A program made the position numbers and the translations under genes. Positions 42,323 through 51,975 of a DNA stretch of 64,000 nt are shown here, in pieces. Source of the DNA: Mycobacterium lentiflavum (GTDB lineage: Bacteria; Actinomycetota; Actinomycetes; Mycobacteriales; Mycobacteriaceae); the NCBI RefSeq assembly GCF_022374895.2, contig NZ_CP092423.2, positions 4,960,001-5,024,000 on the forward strand. Direction: 5' to 3'. Positions within the stretch are counted from its first letter, which is position 1. Each line of letters begins with the position of its first letter. A model generated the notes under the pieces. The model was not told the origin of the DNA. It did no database searches and saw only the letters and a program-made list of their open reading frames with translations.

Positions 42323-43033
42323 ATGGGCGGCATGGACTCTGGCGTCAGCTCACCTCGCGTCTTAGTCGTCGACGACGACTCCGATGTGCTTGCCTCGCTG
42401 GAACGCGGCCTGCGGCTTTCCGGCTTCGAAGTGTCCACCGCCGTCGACGGGGCCGAGGCCCTGCGCAGCGCCACCGAAACTCGGCCCGACGCGATCGTGC
42501 TCGACATCAACATGCCGGTGCTGGACGGCGTCAGCGTCGTCACCGCCCTGCGGGCCATGGACAACGACGTCCCGGTCTGCGTGCTGTCGGCGCGCAGCTC
42601 GGTCGACGACCGCGTGGCCGGCCTGGAGGCAGGCGCCGACGACTACCTCGTCAAACCATTCGTGCTGGCCGAGCTGGTCGCCCGGGTCAAGGCGCTGCTA
42701 CGCCGCCGCGGTGCGGTCGCATCGACCTCGTCGGAAACCATCACGGTGGGACCGCTGGAAGTGGACATCCCCGGCCGCCGGGCCCGGGTCAACGGCGTCG
42801 ACGTCGATCTGACCAAGCGCGAGTTCGACCTGCTGGCGGTGCTGGCCGAGCACAAGACCGCCGTGCTGTCCCGCGCGCAGCTGTTGGAGCTGGTGTGGGG
42901 TTATGACTTCGCCGCCGACACCAACGTCGTCGACGTCTTCATCGGCTACCTGCGCCGCAAGCTGGAAGCCAACGGTGGCCCCAGGTTGCTGCACACCGTC
43001 CGTGGCGTTGGGTTCGTGCTGCGGATGCAGTAA
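42323..43033 (+). CDS. prrA: Response regulator PrrA
   Basis: A 236-residue OmpR-family regulator nearly identical over long stretches to M. tuberculosis PrrA. Receiver domain with VLVVDDDSDV and phospho-acceptor Asp61 (IVLDINM), ending PFVLAELVARVKALLRR; winged-helix DNA-binding domain ending VVDVFIGYLRRKLE..HTVRGVGFVLRMQ. PrrAB is essential in M. tuberculosis and tied to early adaptation in macrophages and nitrogen/redox responses. ATG 42323 matches the family start MGGMD. The prrB start follows 22 nt after the stop. Confidence 0.97.
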   Translation: MGGMDSGVSSPRVLVVDDDSDVLASLERGLRLSGFEVSTAVDGAEALRSATETRPDAIVLDINMPVLDGVSVVTALRAMDNDVPVCVLSARSSVDDRVAGLEAGADDYLVKPFVLAELVARVKALLRRRGAVASTSSETITVGPLEVDIPGRRARVNGVDVDLTKREFDLLAVLAEHKTAVLSRAQLLELVWGYDFAADTNVVDVFIGYLRRKLEANGGPRLLHTVRGVGFVLRMQ

Positions 43034-43055
43034 CGACGCGGTCGGCAGCACAGCC

Positions 43056-44396
43056 ATGAATTTCCTGTCGCGGATCTTGGCCCGTACACCCTCGTTGCGG
43101 ACCCGGGTGGTGCTCGCGACAGCGATCGGCGCCGCGATTCCGGTGCTCATCGTCGGCGCGGTCGTCTGGGTCGGTATCACCAACGACCGCAAGGAGCGGC
43201 TGGACCGTCGGCTCGACGAGGCCGCCGGTTTCGCGATCCCGTTCCTGCCACGCGGCCTGGACGAGATTCCGCGCTCGCCCAACGATCGTGACGCGATCAT
43301 GACGATCCGGCGCGGCAGCCTGGTGAAGTCGAATTCCGACGTGACGCTGCCCAGGCTGGACGTCGACTATGCCGATACGTACGTGGACGGCGTGCGCTAC
43401 CGGGTTCGCACGGTGGAGATCCCGGGGCCGGAGCCCACCTCGCTGGCCGTCGGCGCGACGTATGACGCCACCCTCGCCGAGACCAACAATCTGCACCGCA
43501 GGGTTCTGCTCATCTGCGGCTTTGCCATCTTCGCGTCGACGGTGTTCGCTTGGCTGCTGGCCTCTTTCGCGGTGCGCCCGTTCAAACAGCTTGCACAGCA
43601 GACCCGATTGATCGATGCGGGCGACGAGGCACCCCGGGTCGAAGTGCACGGCGCCACCGAGGCCGTCGAGATCGCCGAAGCCATGCGCGGGATGCTGCAA
43701 CGCATTTGGGACGAACAGAACCGAACCAAGGAGGCACTCTCGTCGGCGCGCGATTTCGCTGCGGTGTCCTCCCACGAACTCCGCACTCCCCTGACGGCGA
43801 TGCGCACCAACCTCGAGGTGCTCTCGACCCTCGATCTGCCCGACGACCAGCGCAACGAGGTGCTCGGCGACGTCATCCGGACCCAATCCCGCATCGAGGC
43901 GACGCTGACCGCGCTGGAGCGGTTGGCGCAGGGTGAACTGTCCACCTCCGACGACCACGTGCCGGTCGACATCACCGAACTGCTGGACCGCGCCGCCCAC
44001 GACGCGACAAGGGTCTTCCCCGACCTGGATGTCTCGTTGGTGCCCTCGCCCACCTGCATCATCGTCGGGATGCCGGCCGGGTTGCGCCTCGCGGTCGACA
44101 ACGCGATCGCCAACGCCGTCAAACACGGCGGCGCCACCCGGGTCCAGCTGTCGGCCGTCAGCTCGCGCGCCGGAGTGGACATCGCCGTCGACGACAACGG
44201 CAGTGGCGTGCCCGAAGGCGAGCGCCAAGTGGTGTTCGAGCGCTTCTCACGGGGGTCGACGGCCTCGCACTCGGGCTCCGGTCTCGGGTTGGCCCTGGTG
44301 GCCCAGCAGGCCCATTTGCACGGCGGGACCGCGTCGCTGGAAGACAGCCCGCTGGGCGGTGCGCGGCTGCTGCTGAGGCTGCCCGCCCCGAGTTAA
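43056..44396 (+). CDS. prrB: Sensor histidine kinase PrrB
   Basis: A 446-residue kinase, same length as M. tuberculosis PrrB. TM1 (VVLATAIGAAIPVLIVGAVVWV), extracytoplasmic domain, TM2 (LLICGFAIFASTVFAWLLA), HAMP linker, then FAAVSSHELRTPLTAMRTNLE (phospho-acceptor His) and the ATPase domain with DNGSGVPEGERQVVFERFSRGSTASHSGSGLGLALV. It phosphorylates PrrA. It is directly followed by DUF2630 and not by the ompATb/arfABC genes seen in M. tuberculosis. Confidence 0.96.
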   Translation: MNFLSRILARTPSLRTRVVLATAIGAAIPVLIVGAVVWVGITNDRKERLDRRLDEAAGFAIPFLPRGLDEIPRSPNDRDAIMTIRRGSLVKSNSDVTLPRLDVDYADTYVDGVRYRVRTVEIPGPEPTSLAVGATYDATLAETNNLHRRVLLICGFAIFASTVFAWLLASFAVRPFKQLAQQTRLIDAGDEAPRVEVHGATEAVEIAEAMRGMLQRIWDEQNRTKEALSSARDFAAVSSHELRTPLTAMRTNLEVLSTLDLPDDQRNEVLGDVIRTQSRIEATLTALERLAQGELSTSDDHVPVDITELLDRAAHDATRVFPDLDVSLVPSPTCIIVGMPAGLRLAVDNAIANAVKHGGATRVQLSAVSSRAGVDIAVDDNGSGVPEGERQVVFERFSRGSTASHSGSGLGLALVAQQAHLHGGTASLEDSPLGGARLLLRLPAPS

Positions 44397-44412
44397 CCGT
44401 CGCGCTGTTCGT

Positions 44413-44442
44413 GGAATCGGCCCGGCGCCCCTGCTCGATTCC
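44413..44442 (+). terminator. Stem-loop after prrB
   Basis: GGAATCG and CGATTCC are perfect 7-bp arms with a GC-rich 16-nt loop, 17 nt after the prrB stop. It could end the prrAB transcript. Confidence 0.35.
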
Positions 44443-44528
44443 GGACCCTGACGCGTTCGTCTCGCGGGCGATATTGCAGCCTCCCGACCGCGCCCGTTGT
44501 CACCCGATGCGTCGGGCACACTAGAGCA

Positions 44529-44786
44529 ATGGGCAGTAAACCGACCGACAGCGAGACCCTGGCGCACATTCGCAACCTGGTCGCCGAGGAGAAAAACCTG
44601 AGGGCGCAGCTGCAGCACCGCGACATCAGCGAGTCCGAGGAGCATGAACGGCTCCGGCGGGTCGAGGTCGAACTCGACCAGTGCTGGGACCTGCTGCGTC
44701 AGCGGCGCGCGCTACGCGAAACCGGTGGTGATCCGCGTGAGGCCGCGGTGCGCCCCGGCGACCAAGTCGAGGGCTACCTGGGCTAG
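44529..44786 (+). CDS. DUF2630 protein (Rv0898c-like)
   Basis: An 85-residue acidic coiled protein: SETLAHIRNLVAEEKNLRAQLQHRDISESEEHERLRRVEVELDQCWDLLRQRRALRETGGDP is the DUF2630 signature, and the tail is VEGYLG. Function unknown. It lies 2 nt before the next gene, so they are cotranscribed. Length is close to the M. tuberculosis homologue (about 87). Confidence 0.92.
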   Translation: MGSKPTDSETLAHIRNLVAEEKNLRAQLQHRDISESEEHERLRRVEVELDQCWDLLRQRRALRETGGDPREAAVRPGDQVEGYLG

Positions 44787-44788
44787 CC

Positions 44789-46362
44789 ATGTCCCTCGGT
44801 GACGCGCCGGATTGCGACCCGGATTCCGACCCGGATTGCGACGCCGTCGTCGTGGGCGGGGGCCACAACGGCCTGGTGGCAGCCGGCTACCTGGCCCGAG
44901 CGGGTCTCCGGGTGCGGTTGCTGGAGCGGTTGGGGCACATCGGCGGGGCCGCGGTGTCGGCGCAGGCCTTCGACGGCGTCGACGTCCGGGTGTCGCGGTA
45001 CTCGTATTTGGTCAGCCTGTTGCCACCGCGCATCGTCGCGGACCTGGGCGCCGAAGTACGGCTGGCCCGGCGGCAATTCTCGTCGTACACACCCCAGCCG
45101 GCGACGGGCGGGCGTCGCGGGCTGCTGGTCGGGTCCCAGGAGTCGTTCCGCGCGGTCGGCGCCGCCGACGACGCGCACGGTTTCGCTGATTTCTACCGGC
45201 GCGCGCGCCTGGTGACCGAGCCGCTGTGGCCGACGCTGACCGAACCGCTGCGCACCCGCGCGCAGGCCCGCCACCTCGTCTGCGACGGCGATCCGGCGGC
45301 CGACGCGGCATGGCGGTCGATCGTCGACGAGCCGATCGGCTGCGCGATCGCCGACGCGGTGCGCGACGACCTGGTCCGCGGCGTGATCGCCACCGACGCG
45401 TTGATCGGCACGTTCGCGCGTCTCGACGATCCGTCGGCGAACATCTGCTTTCTGTATCACGTGCTCGGCGGGGACTGGGACGTCCCGATCGGCGGGATGG
45501 GTGCTCTGACGGACGCCCTGGCCGCCGCGGCTGTCCGTCATGGCGCCGAAATAGTTACCGGCGCAGAGGTTTACGGTGTGGAGCCGGACGGCCAGGTCCG
45601 CTACCGCCAGGACGGCGAAGAGCGCCGGGTTCGAGGCCGGTTCATTCTGGCCGGCGTCACCCCGACGGTGCTGGCCGAGCTGCTCGGTGAGCCGCCGGCA
45701 CCGGTGGCACCGGGGTCGCAGGTGAAGGTGAACATGGTGCTGCGGCGGTTGCCCCGGCTACGCGACGACAGCGTCACCGCCGAACAGGCGTTCGCCGGCA
45801 CGTTTCACGTCAACGAGACGTGGAGCCAACTGGATACCGCCTACGCACGCGCGGCCGCCGGCCAGCTTCCGGATCCGTTGCCGTGTGAGGCGTACTGCCA
45901 TTCGCTGACGGACCCGAGCATCCTGTCGGCCGGGCTGCGCGAGTCGGGGACTCAGACGATGACCGTATTCGGCTTGCACACACCGCACCCGTTGATGGAC
46001 ACCTTCTCCCGCGAGCAGCTGACGGAGTCGGTGCTGGCGTCGCTGAATTCCGTTCTGGCCGAACCGATCCAGGACGTGCTGATGAGCGACGCGCAGGGCC
46101 GGGCCTGCATCGAGACGACGACCACACTGGACCTGCAGCACACGCTGGCGATGACGGCGGGCAACATCTTTCACGGCGCCCTGTCCTGGCCGTTCGCGGA
46201 CGACGACGAAGCGCTCGACATCCCGGCCCGTCAATGGGGGGTAGCGACCGCCCACGAACGAATCATGCTGTGCGGCTCGGGTGCTCGCCGCGGCGGCGCC
46301 GTATCCGGCATCGGCGGGCACAACGCCGCAATGGCAGTACTGGCCTCGATGCCGCGGACCTC

Positions 46363-46366
<4 letters not shown>
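44789..46366 (+). CDS. FAD-dependent oxidoreductase, phytoene desaturase-like (Rv0897c-like)
   Basis: A 525-residue flavoprotein: CDAVVVGGGHNGLVAAGYLARAGLRVRLLERLGHIGG (dinucleotide-binding loop) near residues 17-55, mid-domain GGMGALTDALAAAAVRHGAEIV, and a C-terminal FAD segment MLCGSGARRGGAVSGIGGHNAAMAV. This is the carotenoid dehydrogenase/NAD(P)/FAD oxidoreductase group; the substrate is unknown. The extreme N-terminus is unusual, with an Asp/Cys-rich PDCDPDSDPDCD encoded by a 12-nt tandem repeat. Its stop overlaps the stop of convergent gltA2 by 2 nt. Confidence 0.92.
44807..44842 (+). repeat. 12-nt unit repeated three times in a coding region
   Basis: CCGGATTGCGAC, CCGGATTCCGAC, CCGGATTGCGAC in tandem, encoding PDCD-PDSD-PDCD at residues 7-18 of the oxidoreductase. 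Such triplet-phase repeats are prone to slippage. Confidence 0.85.
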
Positions 46367-47655
<1,289 letters not shown>

Positions 47656-47837
47656 GAGAACCCCTTTGCGCTCTGGCTGGTATGGCTGCGCCTTGGCTAG
47701 GTGCGTACAGCTGAAGGTAGTCGTTATCGCGACGACGCGCCTGCCCGGGGTCTGCTCTGCTGACCTCGGGGCTTTCCTCGAGGTGAACCGCGCCTTATCG
47801 TGCGGTGTCAAGCCTCACAGCCGAGGGCCGTATGTGA

Positions 47838-48509
47838 TCAGGGCTGCAGGCGTTCCACGCGACCGCCGGCGATCCGAATGCGGTTATGCAGCCGGTTTTC
47901 GCGGCCCTGCCAGAACTCCACCACCTCGGGCGCGATCAGGTATCCACCCCAGTTCGGCGGCACCGGAACACTCTCGGAATCGGCGAAGCGAGCGGTCACC
48001 TCGGTGAGCTGATCGAGCAGCGCCGCCCGGGATGCGATCGGCTGCGACTGCTGCGACGCCCACGCGCCCAGCTGTGAACCGCGCGGCCGCTTGGACCAGT
48101 AGTCCTCGGTGTCCTGCGGGTCGACCTTGGTCACCGCGCCGCGGACGTGAACTTGGCGCCCCAGCAGGTACCAGGGAAAGGTCGCCGACGCATGCGGCGT
48201 CTCGGCCAGCTCGACGCCCTTGGCCGAGTCGTAGTTGGTGAAGAAGGTGATGCCGGCCTCATCGACGCTCTTGCACAGCACCGAGCGACTCATCGGCTTG
48301 CCGTCCGCGACCGTCGCCAGCACCATCGCGTTGGGCTCGGAGACCCCGAAACGTTCGGCGTCGTGGATCCACGCCCGCAGTAGCGCAAGCCATCCGTCGT
48401 CGAGCCAGGAAGCGTCGAGGTCGGAGCTGCCGTCGCGCTCCGCCGACCCGTATTCCACGCGCATCCGCTGCAGGTGATCTCGGTCAGGTGAGGGGTCTGG
48501 TCCGGCCAT
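47838..48509 (-). CDS. pdxH: Pyridoxamine 5'-phosphate oxidase PdxH
   Basis: A 223-residue FMN enzyme. RMRVEYGSAE (N-terminal arm), PNAMVLATVADGKPMSRSVLCKSVDEAGITFFTNYDSAKG, WYLLGRQVHVRGAVTKV, PRGSQLGAWASQQSQPIASRAAL and the end EFWQGRENRLHNRIRI are all classical for the family. It converts pyridoxine/pyridoxamine phosphate to pyridoxal phosphate. Divergent from citA across 70 nt that hold overlapping palindromes. In M. tuberculosis pdxH lies elsewhere, so this placement differs. Confidence 0.96.
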   Translation of the reverse strand: MAGPDPSPDRDHLQRMRVEYGSAERDGSSDLDASWLDDGWLALLRAWIHDAERFGVSEPNAMVLATVADGKPMSRSVLCKSVDEAGITFFTNYDSAKGVELAETPHASATFPWYLLGRQVHVRGAVTKVDPQDTEDYWSKRPRGSQLGAWASQQSQPIASRAALLDQLTEVTARFADSESVPVPPNWGGYLIAPEVVEFWQGRENRLHNRIRIAGGRVERLQP

Positions 48510-48515
48510 CGGACC
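48499..48515 (-). promoter_or_regulatory. Hairpin with pdxH start codon in its loop
   Basis: GGTCCG and CGGACC pair to a perfect 6-bp stem whose 5-nt loop is the pdxH ATG plus GC (minus strand). It could modulate initiation, or could be chance in GC-rich DNA. Confidence 0.3.
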
Positions 48516-48526
48516 AATTTACCGGC

Positions 48527-48545
48527 GGTAGCTACCGGCCGGTAG
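48527..48545. promoter_or_regulatory. Overlapping palindromes between pdxH and citA
   Basis: GGTAGCTACC (48527-48536) and CTACCGGCCGGTAG (48532-48545) are both perfect palindromes and overlap, so three GGTAG-type half sites alternate. They are 18 nt from the pdxH start and 35 nt from citA: a candidate operator. Confidence 0.5.
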
Positions 48546-48579
48546 CGTCGGCAGAAGGCCGAGGTGCAAGAATTTTCCT

Positions 48580-49701
48580 ATGTCTGTGGTCCCGGAAAAT
48601 TTTGTCCCCGGTCTCGAGGGCGTCGTGGCCTTCACCACCGAGATCGCCGAACCGGATAAAGACGGCGGCGCGCTGCGCTACCGCGGCGTCAACATCCAAG
48701 ATCTGGTGAATCAGCAGGTGACATTCGGCGATGTCTGGGCTCTTCTGGTCGACGGTAGGTTCGGCCACGGTTTGCCGCCCGCCGAGCCGTTCCCGTTGCC
48801 GATCCACACCGGCGATGTGCGCGTCGACGTTCAGGCGGGCCTGGCGATGCTGGCGCCGATCTGGGGCTATAAGCCGCTGCTCGACACCGATGAGAACATC
48901 GCCCGCGACCAGCTGGCCCGGGCGTCGGTAATGGCACTGTCCTACGTCGCTCAGTCCGCGCGCGGAATCTACCAGCCGGCGGTGCCGCAGCGAGTGATCG
49001 ATGAATGCCCAACCGTCACAGCACGTTTCATGACCCGCTGGCAGGGCGAGCCCGACCCGCGGCACGTCGAGGCCATCGACGCGTATTGGGTGTCGGCCGC
49101 CGAGCACGGCATGAACGCCTCGACGTTCACCGCGCGCGTGATCGCGTCCACCGGCGCCGACGTCGCCGCGGCGTTGTCGGGGGCGATCGGGGCGATGAGC
49201 GGTCCGCTGCACGGTGGCGCGCCGGCGCGGGTGCTGCCGATGCTCGAAGAGGTCGAGCGCACCGGCGATGCGCGTGGCCTGGTCAAGAAGATCCTGGACA
49301 GCGGCGACAAGCTGATGGGATTCGGGCACCGTGTTTACCGCGCGGAAGATCCGCGGGCGCGAGTACTGCGCGCCACCGCCGAGCGACTCAAAGCGCCGCG
49401 CCACGAGGTCGCGGTCGCGCTGGAGCAGGCCGCCCTGGCCGAGCTGCGCGAGCGGCGTCCGGACCGGGCGATCGAGACCAATGTCGAGTTCTGGGCCGCG
49501 GTCATCCTGGACTTCGCCCAAGTGCCGGCCAACATGATGCCGGCGATGTTCACCTGCGGTCGCACCGCGGGCTGGTGTGCGCACATTCTCGAGCAGAAGC
49601 GGCTCGGCAAGCTGGTGCGCCCATCGGCCATCTATGTGGGACCGGGCCCGCGCAGCCCGGAAGCCGTCGAGGGCTGGGACCGGGTTCTCACGCACGCGTA
49701 A
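48580..49701 (+). CDS. citA: Citrate synthase CitA
   Basis: A 373-residue citrate synthase, same length as M. tuberculosis CitA. Motifs: FTTEIAEPDKDGGALRYRGVNIQDL, GMNASTFTARVIASTGAD, IGAMSGPLHGGAPARVLPML, LMGFGHRVYRAEDPRARVL and NVEFWAAVILDFAQVP. It is a second citrate synthase beside gltA2; M. tuberculosis also has both, and citA is considered the minor or dedicated form. Start ATG 48580. Confidence 0.96.
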   Translation: MSVVPENFVPGLEGVVAFTTEIAEPDKDGGALRYRGVNIQDLVNQQVTFGDVWALLVDGRFGHGLPPAEPFPLPIHTGDVRVDVQAGLAMLAPIWGYKPLLDTDENIARDQLARASVMALSYVAQSARGIYQPAVPQRVIDECPTVTARFMTRWQGEPDPRHVEAIDAYWVSAAEHGMNASTFTARVIASTGADVAAALSGAIGAMSGPLHGGAPARVLPMLEEVERTGDARGLVKKILDSGDKLMGFGHRVYRAEDPRARVLRATAERLKAPRHEVAVALEQAALAELRERRPDRAIETNVEFWAAVILDFAQVPANMMPAMFTCGRTAGWCAHILEQKRLGKLVRPSAIYVGPGPRSPEAVEGWDRVLTHA

Positions 49702-49829
49702 CCAACTTGTCGGTGCCCGGCGATTGAATGGTCTTCGCCGCGATGATTTTGCGTCGCGGGCGCAGTCAATAACCGTGAGCCAGTCTCCACCCCGGGGCCG
49801 GCGCGCGACACGACAGCAAGGAGACCCCC

Positions 49830-50279
49830 ATGGCGATCAACATCGAACCCGCAGTAATCCCCCATCTAGTAGTAAGCGATTCCGCCGCGGCGATCGACTT
49901 CTACGTCAAGGCTTTTGGCGCTGAAGAGCTGGGGCGCGTACCGCGTCCGGACGGCAAGATCGTGAACGCCGCGGTGCGCATCAACGGCTCCACCGTGATG
50001 CTCAACGACGACTTTCCCGAGACGTGCGGCGGCAAGTCCATGACGCCCACCTCGCTGGGCGGCACCCCGGTCACCGTCCATCTCACCGTCACCGACGTCG
50101 ACGCCAAGTTCCAACGGGCGCTGGACGCCGGCGCGACGGTGGTGGTCCCACTCGACGACATGTTCTGGGGCGACCGCTATGGCGTGGTCGAGGACCCGTT
50201 CGGTCACCGCTGGTCGATGGGACAGCCGGTGCGCGAGGTCAGCCCGGAGGACATCCAGGCGGCGATGGCGGGCGGTTAG
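49830..50279 (+). CDS. VOC-family glyoxalase-like protein (Rv0887c-like)
   Basis: A 149-residue PhnB-type VOC protein: VIPHLVVSDSAAAIDFYVKAFGAEELGRVPRPDGKIVNAAVRINGSTVMLNDDFPE, then VHLTVTDVDAKFQRALDAGATVVVPLDDMFWGDRYGVVEDPFGHRWSM. The last segment is typical for this group. Function unknown. ATG 49830 follows AAGGAGACC. Its stop overlaps the end of convergent fprB by 4 nt. Confidence 0.92.
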   Translation: MAINIEPAVIPHLVVSDSAAAIDFYVKAFGAEELGRVPRPDGKIVNAAVRINGSTVMLNDDFPETCGGKSMTPTSLGGTPVTVHLTVTDVDAKFQRALDAGATVVVPLDDMFWGDRYGVVEDPFGHRWSMGQPVREVSPEDIQAAMAGG

Positions 50280-51958
50280 CCCAGTAGCCGCGCCAGCAGC
50301 CGGCGTTTCGGCGCCGGTGGCGCAGTCGCCGCGGCCGCCAGCATGTCGGCGACGTCGGTGAACTTATTACGCGGGCGGCCGTCGTCGCTGCCGCGGGCGA
50401 TCTCGGCGGCATCGATGGCGGCCCATCCCGCGGAGTCGACGACATCGGGTTGGCGGGCGTGCACCAGCCGGTCCAGCCCGTCGGGTTTGGTCACCGGGTC
50501 GGTCAGCGTGCCCGCGTTGTAATCGGCGACCAGCGACTGGACGGTCTGGACGGAACATGACTTGTTGGTGCCGATGAATCCCGTCGGTCCTCGCTTGATC
50601 CACCCGGCTACGTAGGCCCCGGTCACCGGCTGGCCGCACGCCGGGTCGATGACACGACCGCCGTCGTTCGGAATAACCGACCTCGACTCGTCGAACGGAA
50701 GATCGCGAATCTGCTTGCCGCGGTAGCCGATCGACGTCAACACCAGGCCCGCATCGATGCGGTGGGTGTCTTCGGTGCCGGTGACCGAGAACTCGACGCC
50801 GGTGGCGCGCTGCTCGCCCAGCACGCGGGCGGGCGTGAGTCGATAGGTCAGCCGGATGCGCGGGCGGGTGCGCGGAACCGACGCGTCGCCGAGCTTGCTC
50901 AGGATCTCGAGCTTGTTGCGGGTCAACGTGTCCGGCACAGCCGCCAGGTCGGCTTCGACCAGCTGGTGGTCTTCGGGATCGAGGACGACCTCGGAAGTCT
51001 CTGTTAGGCCGATCAATTCGGGCAGCGTGAACGCGGAATGGGCGGGCCCACGCCGGGCGGCGATGACGATCTCGCGGACCGCCGAATGGCGAAGCACCTC
51101 GAGTGCACGGTCGGAGATGTCGGTGCGGGCCAACTCGTCCGGGTCGGTCGTGAGGACGCGGGCGACGTCGAGGGCGACATTGCCGTTGCCGACGATCACC
51201 ACGCGTTCGTGGCTGAGATCGACTGGGAGATCTGTGAAGTCGGGGTGCCCGTTGATCCACGCGACGAGTTCGGTGGCGGTGCCGGTGCCGGGCAGGCCCA
51301 TGCCGTCGATGTCAAGCCGTCGGTCATCGGGCGCACCGACCGCGTAGAGGACGGCGTGATGGTGCGCCAGCAACTCGGCGTGGCTCAGGTGCTGGCCGAC
51401 CTCGACGTTGAGATAAAACCGGAAGTGGCGATGCCGGGAGACCCGGTCGAAGAGCGCAGTAACCTTCTTGGTGTTCTGGTGATCGGGAGCGACCCCGGCA
51501 CGCACCAAACCGTAAGGCGTGGGCAGCTTCTCGAAGACGTTCACCCGCACCCCGGGCTGGGTGAGCAGCTCGTCGGCCGCATACATCGCCGCCGGCCCGG
51601 ACCCGACGATCGCCACGGTCAGCGGCCGGGGGCGGGCACACACCTGCGCGGCCGGGATCACCGGCGCCAGCTTCGATGTCGGCGGCAGCTTCACGTCGGC
51701 CGGCCGCTCCGGGTAGAACGACGCGTTGATTTCGACGAAAGGCAGCTGCTTGCCTTCCAGCCGGTTGTCGGGCGCGATCGCGCCCACCGGACAGGCACTC
51801 ACACAAGCGCCACAGTCCACGCAGGCGACCGGGTCGATGTAGAGCATCTCCGTCGTCGCGAATCCCGGCTCATCCGGTGACGGGTGGATGCAGTTCACCG
51901 GGCAAGCGAAAACACAGGACCCGTCGTTACAGCACGACTGGGTAATAACGTGCGGCAT
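50276..51958 (-). CDS. fprB: Ferredoxin/ferredoxin-NADP reductase fusion FprB
   Basis: A 560-residue fused enzyme. The N-terminal ferredoxin has two cluster motifs (CCNDGSCVFACPVNCIHP and CVDCGACVSACPVGAI). The adrenodoxin-reductase-type part follows: TVAIVGSGPAAMYAADELL (FAD), PYGLVRAGVAPDHQNTK, VVIVGNGNVALDVARVL (NADP) and GWIKRGPTGFIGTNKSC. It passes electrons from NADPH to the iron-sulfur domain and on to P450s or other acceptors. ATG 51958 begins MPHVITQSCCND as in M. tuberculosis FprB, which is about 15 residues longer. Confidence 0.95.
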   Translation of the reverse strand: MPHVITQSCCNDGSCVFACPVNCIHPSPDEPGFATTEMLYIDPVACVDCGACVSACPVGAIAPDNRLEGKQLPFVEINASFYPERPADVKLPPTSKLAPVIPAAQVCARPRPLTVAIVGSGPAAMYAADELLTQPGVRVNVFEKLPTPYGLVRAGVAPDHQNTKKVTALFDRVSRHRHFRFYLNVEVGQHLSHAELLAHHHAVLYAVGAPDDRRLDIDGMGLPGTGTATELVAWINGHPDFTDLPVDLSHERVVIVGNGNVALDVARVLTTDPDELARTDISDRALEVLRHSAVREIVIAARRGPAHSAFTLPELIGLTETSEVVLDPEDHQLVEADLAAVPDTLTRNKLEILSKLGDASVPRTRPRIRLTYRLTPARVLGEQRATGVEFSVTGTEDTHRIDAGLVLTSIGYRGKQIRDLPFDESRSVIPNDGGRVIDPACGQPVTGAYVAGWIKRGPTGFIGTNKSCSVQTVQSLVADYNAGTLTDPVTKPDGLDRLVHARQPDVVDSAGWAAIDAAEIARGSDDGRPRNKFTDVADMLAAAATAPPAPKRRLLARLLG

Positions 51959-51975
51959 AAAGGAACTCGCAGTGG

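Noticed and set aside
42939..44228. 429-codon frame antisense to prrB
   Set aside because: prrB is beyond doubt; the antisense product has no known fold.
48532..49695. 387-codon frame antisense to citA
   Set aside because: citA motifs are complete on the plus strand; the antisense frame is a composition artefact.
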